NCBI GenBank assembly: GCA_001725945.1
Contig: LRMT01000059.1
Location: 1-64,000 of the forward strand
Direction: 5' to 3'
DNA: 64,000 nt
From: Cupriavidus sp. UYMMa02A
GTDB lineage: Bacteria > Pseudomonadota > Gammaproteobacteria > Burkholderiales > Burkholderiaceae
The notes beneath the pieces were generated by a model, which was not told the origin of the DNA, did not search any database, and was given only the letters and a program-made list of their open reading frames with translations. This document shows positions 30,361-40,113 of this stretch, in pieces (the first letter of the stretch is position 1; each line of letters starts with the position of its first letter). The translations under genes and the position numbers were made by a program.

Positions 30361-32780
30361 ATGTCCAATTTCATCGTCAAGAAAGTCGCCGTGCTCGCGC
30401 GGGCGTCATGGGGGCGCAGATCGCCGCCCATCTCGTCACGCGCGCGTGCCGGTGGTGCTGTTCGATCTGCCGGCCAAGGAAGGCCCCAAGAGCGGCATCG
30501 CGCTGCGCGCGATCGAGAACCTGAAGAAGCTGTCGCCCGCGCCGCTGGGCATCAAGGACGAGTCCGGGCTGATCCAGGCCGCCAACTACGAAGACGATAT
30601 CGCGCTGCTCAAGGAATGCGATGTGGTGATCGAGGCGATCGCCGAGCGCATGGACTGGAAGCACGACCTGTACAAGAAGGTCGCGCCGCACCTGGGCGCG
30701 AACACCATCTTCGCGACCAATACCTCGGGTTTGTCGATCACCGGGTTGTCGGACGGCTTCGATGCCGAACTGAAGGCACGCTTCTGCGGGGTGCACTTCT
30801 TCAACCCCCCGCGCTACATGCATTTGGTCGAGCTGATCCCGACCGCGACCACGCAGCCGGAAATCCTCGACAAGCTCGAAGCGTTCCTGACCACCACGCT
30901 CGGCAAGGGCGTGGTGCGCGCGAAGGACACACCGAACTTCATCGCGAACCGCGTCGGCATTTTCTCGATCCTGGCGGTATTCGCCGAGGCCGAGAAGTTC
31001 GGCATCCCGTTCGATGTGGTGGACGACCTGACCGGCTCCAAGCTGGGCCGTGCCAAGTCGGCCACGTTCCGCACCGCTGACGTGGTGGGTCTGGACACCA
31101 TGGCGCACGTGATCAAGACCATGCAGGACAACCTGCATGAAGATCCGTTTGCACCGGTCTACAAAACGCCGGCCGTGCTGAAGGGACTGGTCGATGCGGG
31201 CGCGCTGGGCCAGAAGACCGCGCCGGCTTCTACAAGAAGGAAGGCAAGGCCATCAAGGTGCTCGACGCCAAGACCGGCCAGTATGTCGAGTCGGGCAAGA
31301 AGGCCGACGAGATCGTCGCGCGCATGCTCAAGAAGGCGCCGGCGGAACGCATCAAGCTGCTGCGCGAATCGACGAATCCGCAGGCGCAGTTCCTGTGGGC
31401 CATCTTCCGCGATGTGTTTCACTACATCGCCGTGTACCTCGAGCAGATCGCCGATTCGGCGGCCGATGTCGACCTCGCGATCCGCTGGGGCTTCGGCTGG
31501 AACTCGGGCCCGTTCGAGGACTGGCAGGCCGCTGGCTGGAAGCAGGTGGCCGAATGGGTGAAGGAAGACATCGACGCCGGCAAGGCGCTGTCCAAGGCAC
31601 CGATGCCCGCGTGGGTGTTCGAAGGCCCGGTGGCCGAGAACCAGGCGTTCACGCCGCGCAGGGTTCGTGGTCGCCGGCCACGCAGCAGTTCGTCGCGCGC
31701 AGCACGCTGCCGGTGTACCAGCGCCAGGTCTTCCGTGCCGCGTTGCAGGGCACGGCCGAGCTGGATCCGCGCAAGGCCGGCCGCACCGTGGAAGAGAACG
31801 ACGCCGTGCGCATCTGGGTGGCCGAAGGCCAGGACGATGTGCTGGTGGTCTCGTTCAAGAGCAAGATGAACACCATCGGGCCGGACGTGATCGACGGCCT
31901 GACGCGTGCGATCGATCTTGCCGAAGCCGAGTACAAGGGCCTCGTGGTGTGGCAGCCGACGTCGCTGCAGCTCGGTGCGCCGGGTGGTCCGTTCTCGGCG
32001 GGCGCCAACCTCGAAGCCGCGATGCCGGCCTTCATGATGGGCGGCGCCAAGGGCATCGAGCCCTTCGTCAAGAAGTTCCAGGACGGCATGATGCGCGTGA
32101 AGTACGCGGCCGTGCCGGTGGTCTCGGCCGCATCGGGTATTGCGCTCGGCGGTGGCTGCGAGCTGATGCTGCATTCGGCGTCGCGCGTCGCCGCACTGGA
32201 AACCTATGTCGGCCTGGTCGAGGTGGGCGTGGGCCTGGTACCTGCAGGTGGTGGCTTGAAGGAAGCCGCGCTGGCGGCAGCGCGTGCCGCACAGGCAGCA
32301 GGCAGCACCAACTACCTGCAGTTCCTGACCAATCGTTTCCAAAGCGCTGCCATGGCCAAGGTGTCGGCTTCCGCGCTGGAGGCACGCCAGATGGGCTACC
32401 TGCAGTCCTCGGACAAGGTCGTTTTCAACGTGCATGAACTGCTCCACGTGGCGCAGAACGAAGTGCGCGCGCTGGCAGACGCCGGCTATCGCGCGCCGTT
32501 GCCGACGCTGGTGCCGGTTGCTGGCCGCTCGGGCATCGCGACCATCAAGGCATCGCTGGTCAATATGCGCGACGGCGGCTTCATCTCGGCACATGACTTC
32601 CTGATTGCCACGCGCATTGCCGAAGTGGTGTGCGGCGGCGACGTCGAAGCCGGCTCGCTCGTGAGCGAAGCATGGCTGCTGGCGCTCGAGCGCAAGGCCT
32701 TCGTCGACCTGCTCGGCACCAGCAAGACGCAGGAACGCATCATGGGCATGCTGCAGACCGGCAAGCCCGTCCGCAACTAA
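30361..32780 (+). CDS. 3-hydroxyacyl-CoA dehydrogenase / enoyl-CoA hydratase fusion, FadN-like (four frameshifts)
   Basis: When repaired this is about 807 residues. The NAD-binding 3-hydroxyacyl-CoA dehydrogenase domain comes first (about 5-190, VAVLGAGVMGAQIA and NTSGLSI), then its C-terminal helical domains (to about 430). An enoyl-CoA hydratase/isomerase-like domain is last (about 480-700, GGPFSAGANLE and SGIALGGGCEL). This order is that of FadN of the fadN-fadA-fadE system and the reverse of E. coli FadB. Frame slips lie near 30393, 30435, 31226 and 31650. The protein supplies the second and third steps of beta-oxidation and lies 20 bp before the thiolase. Confidence 0.92.
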
Positions 32781-32800
32781 GGCAGCGAGGAACCGACATC

Positions 32801-33995
32801 ATGAAACAACTGCAAGACGCCTACATCGTTGCCGCGACCCGCACGCCGATCGGCAAGCGCCGAAGGGCGCATACAAGAACACGCGCCCGGACGACCTGCT
32901 GGCGATGATCCTGAAGGCCGCCGTGGCCCAGGTGCCGAACCTCGACCCGAAGCTGATCGAAGACGCCATCGTCGGCTGCGCGATCCCCGAAGCGCAGCAG
33001 GGCCTGAACGTTGCGCGCATCGGCGCCCTGCTGTCGGGCCTGCCAAACACCGTGGGCGGCATCACCGTCAACCGTTTTTGCGCTTCGGGCGTGAGTGCGG
33101 TGGCCATGGCTGCCGACCGCATCCGCGTGGGCGAGTCCGATGTGATGATCGCCGCCGGCGTGGAGTCGATGAGCATGGTGCCGATGATGGGCAACTCGCC
33201 GTCGATGTCGCCGGACATCTTCACGCGCGACGAGAATGTCGGCATCGCCTACGGCATGGGCCTGACCGCCGAGAAGGTTGCACAGCAGTGGAAGGTGAGC
33301 CGTGAGGACCAGGACGCGTTCTCGCTGGCTTCGCACCAGAAGGCCATCGCCGCGCAACAAGCGGGCGAGTTCAACGACGAAATCACGCCGATCGAGATTG
33401 TCGAGAAATTCCCGAACCTGGCCAGCGGCGAGGTGAGCATCAAGACGCGCACGATCTCGCTCGACGAAGGCCCGCGCCCCGAGACCTCGCTGGAAGCCTT
33501 GGCAAGCTGCGCCCGGTGTTCGCCAACAAGGGCAGCGTGACCGCCGGCAACAGCTCGCAGACGTCCGATGGCGCGGGTGCGCTGATCCTGGTGTCCGAGC
33601 GGATCCTGAAGCAGTTCAACCTGGTGCCACTCGCGCGCTTCGTGTCGTTCGCGGTGCGCGGCGTGCCGCCGGAGATCATGGGTATCGGCCCGAAGGAAGC
33701 GATCCCCGCGGCGCTGAAGGCCGCCGGCCTGACGCAGGACCAGATCGACTGGATCGAACTGAACGAAGCGTTTGCCGCGCAATCGCTGGCGGTGATGCGC
33801 GACCTGGCGCTCGATCCGACGAAGGTCAACCGCATGGGCGGCGCCATTGCGCTGGGCCACCCGCTCGGCGCGACCGGCGCGATCCGCTCGGCCACCGTGG
33901 TGCACGCGCTGCGTCGCCATAACCTGAAATACGGCATGGTGACCATGTGCGTCGGCACTGGCATGGGCGCGGCAGGCATCTTCGAACGCGTTTGA
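32801..33995 (+). CDS. fadA: Acetyl-CoA C-acyltransferase (3-ketoacyl-CoA thiolase; two frameshifts)
   Basis: When repaired this is a 398-residue thiolase that cleaves 3-ketoacyl-CoA in the last beta-oxidation step. The nucleophile Cys lies in NRFCASGVSAV, near residue 90. The catalytic His lies in NEAFAAQ and GGAIALGHPLGATG, and the second Cys in MCVGTGMGAAG. The frame slips near 32862 (AAG-GCG-CCG restored) and 33503. The gene follows the FadN-like gene by 20 bp and belongs to one operon with it. Confidence 0.94.
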
Positions 33996-34191
33996 GGAAA
34001 CGCGCCAGCGGAGCGGCGCCATGTTGCGCCGCTCCGGTCCTTCTGTCAGGTGAAGAAATGCGGTGCCGACGTTGGCGCGCCGCGAGACAACTTCCGCGCT
34101 ACACGAGCCGTGGCGTCCCGCCCGTGCGACGCCGCCCGCATAGCGGCAGCAGCGCAGTCATTGCAGCAACGCACCACCACGAGAGGCATCC

Positions 34192-34967
34192 ATGAGCATC
34201 AGCACCAGCATTGACCAGGGCATCCTGACGATCGAATTCGATCGTGCCGAGAAGAAGAACGCCATTACGGCCGCGATGTACCAGGCCATGCCGACGCACT
34301 GCGCGCGGCCGAAGAGGACAACGCGGTCCGCGTGATCCTGATCCGTGGCAAGGACGAGATTTTCACCGCCGGCAACGATCTGGAAGACTTCATGCGGCGC
34401 CCGCCGACCGGTGGCGAAGGCGCGGAGCAGGCACCGGTATTCCAGTTTCTCTATCAGATCAGCCATGCGAGCAAGCCGATCGTCGCCGCGGTCAGCGGCG
34501 CGGCGGTGGGCGTCGGCACCACGCTGCTGCTGCATTGCGATTTCGTCTATGCATCGGAAACGGCGAAGCTGTCGCTGCCGTTCGCGCAGCTCGGCCTGTG
34601 CCCGGAGGCCGCATCGAGCCTGCTGCTGCCCCGCCTGGTCGGCTACCAGCGTGCCGCCGAAAAGCTGATGCTCGGCGAGCCCTTTGGCGCGCAGGAAGCC
34701 CACCAGCTCGGGCTGGTCACGCGCGTGCTGCCGGTGGCGGAACTGCATGCGTTCGCGCTGCAGCAGGCACGCAAGCTGGCCGCCTTGCCGGCTTCGTCGC
34801 TGCGCGAGACCAAGCAGCTGATGAAGGGCGGTGATGTGGCGGCCGTGGAAAAGAAAATGGCCGAGGAGGGCGAGGTGTTCCGGCGCATGCTGGTGGCACC
34901 AGAGGCGAAGGAGGCGTTCTCGGCGTTCTTCGAGAAGCGGAAGCCGGATTTCACGAAGTTCGCGTAG
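34192..34967 (+). CDS. Enoyl-CoA hydratase/isomerase family protein (one frameshift)
   Basis: When repaired this is a 258-residue crotonase-fold protein. The oxyanion-hole segment FTAGNDLEDF and the GAAVGVGTTLLLHCD segment are clear. The AGNDLxDF form resembles enoyl-CoA isomerases (ECI/PaaG-like) more than classic hydratases, so double-bond shifting of unsaturated fatty acids is possible. The frame slips near 34291, where one added G restores QAMADALRAAEEDN. It is about 200 bp after the thiolase. Confidence 0.9.
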
Positions 34968-34999
34968 GCGCTGAGAGCCTTTTCTCTACCGCAGATTTG

Positions 35000-35127
35000 C
35001 TCCCCTCTCCGCTTGCGGGAGAGGGGTTGGGCGAGAGGGCAGGCGTATGGCAAGCATCGTAACGCCTGACTTCGTGGGGGCTCCTGCCCTCTCCCCCGCC
35101 CCTCTCCCATAAATGGGAGAGGGGAGA
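35000..35127. repeat. Palindromic CTCTCCC repeat, copy 2
   Basis: It has the same design as the element at 30170-30288: a left hairpin CCCCTCTCCGC-TTGC-GGGAGAGGGG and a right hairpin CCCTCTCCCATAAATGGGAGAGGG identical to copy 1, with a diverged middle. It starts 33 bp after the enoyl-CoA hydratase stop and lies between convergent genes. Confidence 0.85.
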
Positions 35128-35163
35128 AAACACCCGGCAAGATCCTCCTGCCGAGCATTGCCA

Positions 35164-35568
35164 TCAAGCCGCCGGCAATACCCGCGGCTGCCGGCTCTCA
35201 TCCGTTGCCACATACGTCAGCGTGGCTTCCGTCACCTTGACGATTTCATTGGCGTGCCGCATGCGCTGCGCATAGACCTCGACCGACACCGTGATCGAGG
35301 TGCGGCCCGTCTTCTCGATGTCGGCATAGAAGCTCACAAGATCGCCGACAAACACCGGATGCTTGAACAGGAAGGAATTGACGGCCACCGTGGCCACACG
35401 GCCCTGGGCGCGTTCCACCGCCGGAATGGACCCGGCGATGTCCACCTGCGCCATGATCCAGCCGCCGAATACGTCGCCATGCACATTGGCATCGGCGGGC
35501 ATCGGGACAACGCGCAGGGCAGGGCTCTTGCCGGCGGGCAGGGCGGGAACGGTATGGGGCGAATTCAT
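35164..35568 (-). CDS. Acyl-CoA thioesterase, YciA-like hotdog fold
   Basis: This intact 134-residue single hotdog-domain protein hydrolyses acyl-CoA. The HGDVFGGWIMAQVD segment (about residues 29-42) is the diagnostic helix with the catalytic Asp. The start ATG 35568 (MNSPHTVP) gives the usual length. It faces the beta-oxidation cluster convergently across repeat copy 2, consistent with acyl-CoA pool control. Confidence 0.9.
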   Translation of the reverse strand: MNSPHTVPALPAGKSPALRVVPMPADANVHGDVFGGWIMAQVDIAGSIPAVERAQGRVATVAVNSFLFKHPVFVGDLVSFYADIEKTGRTSITVSVEVYAQRMRHANEIVKVTEATLTYVATDESRQPRVLPAA

Positions 35569-35691
35569 TGCGGGGAACCGAGGAAAGGGAGGGGAGGAGG
35601 GCAAAGGTGCCCGCGGGCCGCAGCCGCAAGGCTTCCTGCCGGCCGGCGCGATCTCTGCGACAATCGGTGCCATTGGCCTGAATTCTATCGT

Positions 35692-37580
35692 ATGCGCCGC
35701 TATTCCACGACCGCGGAACCGCCCCCCGCAAAGCCCGCCACTCTGTTCCCCGGCCAGCGTGCGCCACGCAGCGACTGGCAGACCGTCCGCAACCTGCTGC
35801 CCTATGTCTGGCACTACAAGTGGCGCGTGATGCTTGCGCTGGTCTGCCTCGTCGCGGCCAAGGTGGCCAACCTCGGCGTGCCCGTGCTGATGAAGCGGCT
35901 GATCGACAGCATGAACATCACCGCCGGCGACCCGCGCGCGCTGCTGGTGGTGCCGGTCGGGCTGATCGTGGCCTATGGCGTGCTGCGGCTGTCGGCCACG
36001 TTGTTCACCGAGTTGCGGGAAATCCTCTTTTCCAAGGTCACGCAGAGCGCGGTGCGGGAGATCGCGCTCCAGGTGTTCCAGCACCTGCACGCGCTGTCGC
36101 TGCGCTTCCACCTGGACCGGCAGACCGGCGGCATGAGCCGCGATATCGAGCGTGGCACGCGCGGCATCCAGTCGCTGATCTCGTACTCGCTGTACAGCAT
36201 CCTGCCGACGCTGGTGGAAATGGCGCTGGTGCTCGGCTTCTTCATCCTGCACTACGACATCTGGTTCGCGGCCATCACGGGCTGCGCGCTGGTGGGCTAT
36301 ATCGTCTTCACCATCGTCGTGACCGAGTGGCGCACGCATTTCCGCCGCAGGATGAACGAGCTCGATTCACGCGCCAACCAGAAGGCGATCGATTCGCTGC
36401 TCAACTTCGAGACGGTCAAGTACTTCGGCAACGAGGAATATGAAGCGCGGCGCTATGACGAGAACCTGCTGAAGTACCGCTCCGCGGCGATCCGCTCGCA
36501 GAACTCGCTGTCCTTCCTCAACTTCGGGCAGCAGACCATCATCGCGGTCGGGCTGATCCTGATCCTGTGGCGCGCCACCGTGGGCGTGGTCGCGGGCAAG
36601 CTGACGCTGGGCGACCTGGTGCTGGTCAACACGCTGATGATCCAGCTCTATATCCCGCTGAACTTCCTTGGCGTGATCTACCGCGAGATCAAACAGGCGA
36701 CCACCGACATGGACCGCATGTTCGTGCTGCTCGGCACGCACCAGGAAGTGGCCGACACTGCCGGTGCGCAGCCGCTCAAGGTGCAGGCGCGCAAGTGCGC
36801 TTTCGCCATGTGCGTTTCGGTTACGAGTCGAACCGCGTGATCCTCGACGATGTCGATTTCACCATTGCAGCGGGCACGACCACCGCCGTGGTCGGCCACA
36901 GCGGCTCGGGCAAATCGACGCTAGCGCGCCTGCTGTTCCGCTTCTACGACGTCGGGGATGGCGCCATCCAGATCGACGGGCAAGATATCCGCAGCATCAC
37001 GCAGGAGAGCCTGCGCCGCTCGATCGGCATCGTGCCGCAGGATACGGTGCTGTTCAACGACAGCATCTTCTACAACATCGCCTATGGCCGGCCCGATGCG
37101 ACGCATGATGAAGTCATCGCGGCGGCGCGTGCCGCGCAGATCGACGGCTTTATCAGCGAGTTGCCGCAGGGCTACGACACGCCCGTGGGCGAACGCGGCC
37201 TGAAGCTCTCAGGCGGCGAGAAGCAGCGCGTGGCCATCGCGCGTACGCTGCTGAAGAATCCGTCGATCCTGGTGTTCGACGAAGCGACCTCGGCGCTCGA
37301 CTCGCGTACCGAGCAGGCCATCCAGGCCGAGCTGATGCGGCTCGCGCAGAACCGTACCACGCTGCTGATCGCGCACCGGCTGTCCACCGTCGTTCATGCC
37401 GACCAGATCCTGGTGATGGACCGCGGGCGCATCGTGGAACGCGGCACCCATGCCGAGCTGATGCGCGCCGGCGGGCGCTATGCGGAGATGTGGGAAATCC
37501 AGGCGCGCAGCGCGGCGAAGGGCGAGACGGTGGCCGACGAGTTGGCAATCGACGTGGGCGACGCGACGCAGGACGCCTGA
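35692..37580 (+). CDS. Atm1/HMT-type ABC exporter (one frameshift)
   Basis: When repaired this is a 629-residue half-transporter. An exporter-type membrane domain (about residues 40-330, six helices, with [19 protein letters not shown] typical of the Atm1/HMT1 group) precedes an ATPase domain. The Walker A motif is GHSGSGKST, the signature LSGGEKQR, and Walker [13 protein letters not shown]. The frame slips near 36786, where one added G restores [16 protein letters not shown]. The group exports glutathione-linked sulfur compounds or metal conjugates. ATG 35692 diverges from the thioesterase. Confidence 0.9.
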
Positions 37581-37591
37581 GCGCATGGCTG

Positions 37592-38050
37592 CTACGCGTA
37601 GTCGAGCGGCAGGGCCGTGGTGTATTTGATCTGCTCCATCGCAAAGCTCGAACTCACGTCAGCCAGCTCCGCGCCCTGAATCAGCTTTTTATACACGCGG
37701 TCATAGGCGGCGATATCGGGTACGACCACTCGCAGCAGGTAATCCGTATCGCCGGCCATGCGGTAAAACTCGGTCACCTCGGGAATCGAGGCAACCAGCG
37801 CGTGGAACTGCTTGAGCCATTTGACGTTGTGCTGGGCCGTGCGGACCGAGACGAAGACCGTCACGCCGGCGTTCAGCTTGTCGGCATCGAGCAGCGCCAC
37901 GCGCTTGCGGATCAATCCCGCTTCCTCGAGCTTCTGGATGCGGCGCCAGCACGGCGTCGAGGTCAGGCCGACGCGTTCACCGATCTCTGCCACCGGCACG
38001 GTGGCGTCTTCCTGCAGGATGGCAAGGATCTGCTTGTCGTAGCGGTCCAT
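37592..38050 (-). CDS. Lrp/AsnC family transcriptional regulator
   Basis: This intact 152-residue regulator has an N-terminal helix-turn-helix (VPVAEIGERVGLTSTPCWRR) and a C-terminal RAM/ACT-like ligand domain (about 65-145). It lies just downstream of a cysteine-dioxygenase-like gene on the same strand, so it may sense an amino acid of that pathway. That is an inference from position. It ends 11 bp from the convergent ABC exporter. Confidence 0.93.
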   Translation of the reverse strand: MDRYDKQILAILQEDATVPVAEIGERVGLTSTPCWRRIQKLEEAGLIRKRVALLDADKLNAGVTVFVSVRTAQHNVKWLKQFHALVASIPEVTEFYRMAGDTDYLLRVVVPDIAAYDRVYKKLIQGAELADVSSSFAMEQIKYTTALPLDYA

Positions 38051-38109
38051 CGATGTCTGTTTCCTTTTCGGGGATGGCGGCGGTCCTCATGCGCCGCTCC
38101 GGGCGCGTC

Positions 38110-38669
38110 TCAGGCGTCGTCGCATCAACCAGCAGGTTGACGCCCGTTGAGATGTGATCCTGATCCACGCCGTACAGATGCAGCGACACGGCGACGGCAT
38201 CGCTGGCATTGCCGAGCGCATGGATATGCTGCAGGCCCGCCGGCACGCTGAAGGTGGCCCCGGCCCGGCGTTCGACGCCGCCGACCTGCGTGGCCTGGCG
38301 GGTGGCCGGATCCCATTGGTAGTGGCGCTCGCTCAGGGTGCCGCGCAGCACGCGATAGGCGCACCAGGTGCGGTGCCCGTGCACCGGACTCGACTGCCCG
38401 GGACGCCAGACCAGCAGCATCGCCGAAAAGCGCGCGAGCGGGTCGGCATAGACCAGGTGGCGCGTATAGGTGTCCGGGCTGCCGAGCAGCGCTCCCGGCG
38501 GCAGGCAGGCCAGCAGGGTGTCGGTATCGGGCAGCCAGGTGTCGATATTGCCGGCCACCATGCGCGCGCTGTGCGCGAAGGTTGCCTCCATGCTGTGGGC
38601 GAGCTGGCCCAGCGGGCCGGCATGGATGGTGGACATGCCGCCAGTGGCGGTGGCGGGGCGGGATTGCAT
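38110..38669 (-). CDS. Cysteine dioxygenase-like cupin protein (probable frameshift near the stop)
   Basis: This is about 186 residues of the cysteine dioxygenase type I family, a cupin non-haem iron enzyme that oxidises a thiol to a sulfinate. The iron-binding region SPVHGHRTWCAYRVLRG is at about residues 93-109, and the third His is in PAGLQHIHALG. Read as is, the frame runs on into the Lrp gene. One added base near 38115 gives a stop at 38110-38112 and a normal end (VDATTA). The Lrp gene begins 59 bp later. Confidence 0.8.
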
Positions 38670-38793
38670 GGCTGGCTCCGTGACGTTCTTGGTATGGGGA
38701 AATCATAGGAGCGGCTCCGGAGCAAAGGCATGCATTCTGTCGTCCGATCGCGACGAATCATGCAACTGTATGCTTGGAATATCATCATATATG

Positions 38794-38804
38794 GAATCTG
38801 ATTC
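38794..38804. promoter_or_regulatory. Small palindrome upstream of LysR
   Basis: GAATC-T-GATTC is a perfect 5+5 palindrome in an AT-rich stretch (about 38775-38810), 75 bp before the LysR start and in the region shared with the divergent cupin gene. It could be an operator for either; no direct evidence. Confidence 0.35.
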
Positions 38805-38878
38805 TATACACGCACGATTCCACGGAACACTTGCGCACTCCTGCCGCAAGTGCCCGGGCCCGGTGGATAATCCGCGTC

Positions 38879-39826
38879 ATGGAAATCAAATGGCTTGAAG
38901 ACTTCGTCAGCCTGGCCGAGACCCACAGCTTCTCGCGCTCGGCCGAACTGCGGCACGTCACGCAACCGGCGTTCTCGCGCCGGATCCAGTCGCTCGAGGC
39001 GTGGGTCGGCACGGAACTGATCGACCGCTCCAGCTACCCGACCAGCCTGACCGCCGCCGGCAAGGTGTTCTACGAACAGGCGCTGGCCATGCTGGCGCAG
39101 GTCAGCGAGACGCGCGCGCTGATGCGCGGGCAGCGCTCGTCGAACGCGCAGGTGCTCGAATTCGCCGTGCCGCACACGCTGTCGCTGACTTTCTTTCCCG
39201 AGTGGCTCAAGGCGCTCGAAGGCAAGATCGGCACGCTGCCGTGCCGGCTGCGCGCGCTCAACGTGCACGACGCGGTGCTGATGCTGGTGGAGGGCGGCTG
39301 CGACCTCGTCATGGTCTACCACCATGCGCGCCAGGCGATCCAGCTCGATCCGGCCCGCTACGACATGCTCGTGCTCGGCATCGAGCGGCTGTCGCCGTAC
39401 AGCGTGCCGGACGGCACCGGCAAGCCGCTGTACCGGCTGCCCGGCACGGACAAGAAGCCGGTGCCGTTCCTGAGCTACACGCCCAATGCCTTCCTTGGCC
39501 GCATGGTGGATATGCTGCTGGCCGATACCTCGGAAGAGCTCAAGCTCGACAAATGCTACGAGACCGATATGGCCGAGGCGCTCAAGGTCATGGCGCTGTC
39601 CGGGCATGGCATGGCTTTCCTGCCCGAGAGCGCGGTGCGCGACGACGTGGCGCAGGGCCGGCTGGTGCGGGCCGAGTCGGCGCGCGGGCTGCCGCTGTCT
39701 ATCGACATGGAAATCCGCCTGTACCGCGAGCGGCCCGGCGAGAATGGCAACGACCGGCGGGCCACGGCGGCGCGGCGGAAGCGGCAGCTTGTGGACCAGG
39801 TGTGGTCGAGGCTGACGACTGACTAG
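38879..39826 (+). CDS. LysR family transcriptional regulator next to gdhA
   Basis: This intact 315-residue LysR protein has the N-terminal winged helix (residues 1-62, MEIKWLEDFVSLAETHSFSR). A linker helix and a periplasmic-binding-like effector domain (about 90-295) follow. The C-terminal 20 residues are Arg-rich. It is co-directional with gdhA, whose upstream region carries a matching T-N11-A palindrome, so it is a candidate regulator of glutamate metabolism. Confidence 0.92.
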   Translation: MEIKWLEDFVSLAETHSFSRSAELRHVTQPAFSRRIQSLEAWVGTELIDRSSYPTSLTAAGKVFYEQALAMLAQVSETRALMRGQRSSNAQVLEFAVPHTLSLTFFPEWLKALEGKIGTLPCRLRALNVHDAVLMLVEGGCDLVMVYHHARQAIQLDPARYDMLVLGIERLSPYSVPDGTGKPLYRLPGTDKKPVPFLSYTPNAFLGRMVDMLLADTSEELKLDKCYETDMAEALKVMALSGHGMAFLPESAVRDDVAQGRLVRAESARGLPLSIDMEIRLYRERPGENGNDRRATAARRKRQLVDQVWSRLTTD

Positions 39827-39836
39827 GGATGGTTTT

Positions 39837-39959
39837 CTCCCCTCTCCCGCCTGCGGGAGAGGGGCCGGGGGAGAGGGTGGGCGCTTGTATACCACAGGCG
39901 TGTACTGCGTGGACGCGCAGGCCCTCTCCCCAACCCTCTCCCGCCTGCGGGAGAGGGAG
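39837..39959. repeat. Palindromic CTCTCCC repeat, copy 3
   Basis: Both arms here use the CCCTCTCCCGC-CTGC-GGGAGAGGG hairpin (left 39837-39864, right 39934-39957), unlike copies 1 and 2, whose right arm has a TAAA-type loop. It starts 11 bp after the LysR stop and probably ends that transcript. Confidence 0.85.
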
Positions 39960-40016
39960 CGCGCCAACAGCCCGCAAAGACCCACCGCTCCGTCACCAAA
40001 TCACCTCTCAAACGTT

Positions 40017-40031
40017 ATGCACGTTTTGCAT
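40017..40031. promoter_or_regulatory. Candidate LysR box upstream of gdhA
   Basis: ATGCA-CGTTT-TGCAT is a perfect 5+5 palindrome that matches the LysR consensus T-N11-A. It lies 83 bp upstream of the gdhA start, and the LysR gene is the neighbour. TTGCAT inside it could also serve as a -35. Confidence 0.5.
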
Positions 40032-40113
40032 GACCGAATAATCAAACGGCATTGGATTCAGGACGTGCCCCAAGCCTAAGCTTGCGGGCATTCTCCACCC
40101 CGGAACCCACCCG

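Noticed and set aside
28230..30431. A 733-codon minus-strand open frame over the acyl-CoA dehydrogenase
   Set aside because: Antisense shadow with repetitive Ala/Val/Gly/His composition; the plus-strand gene is certain.
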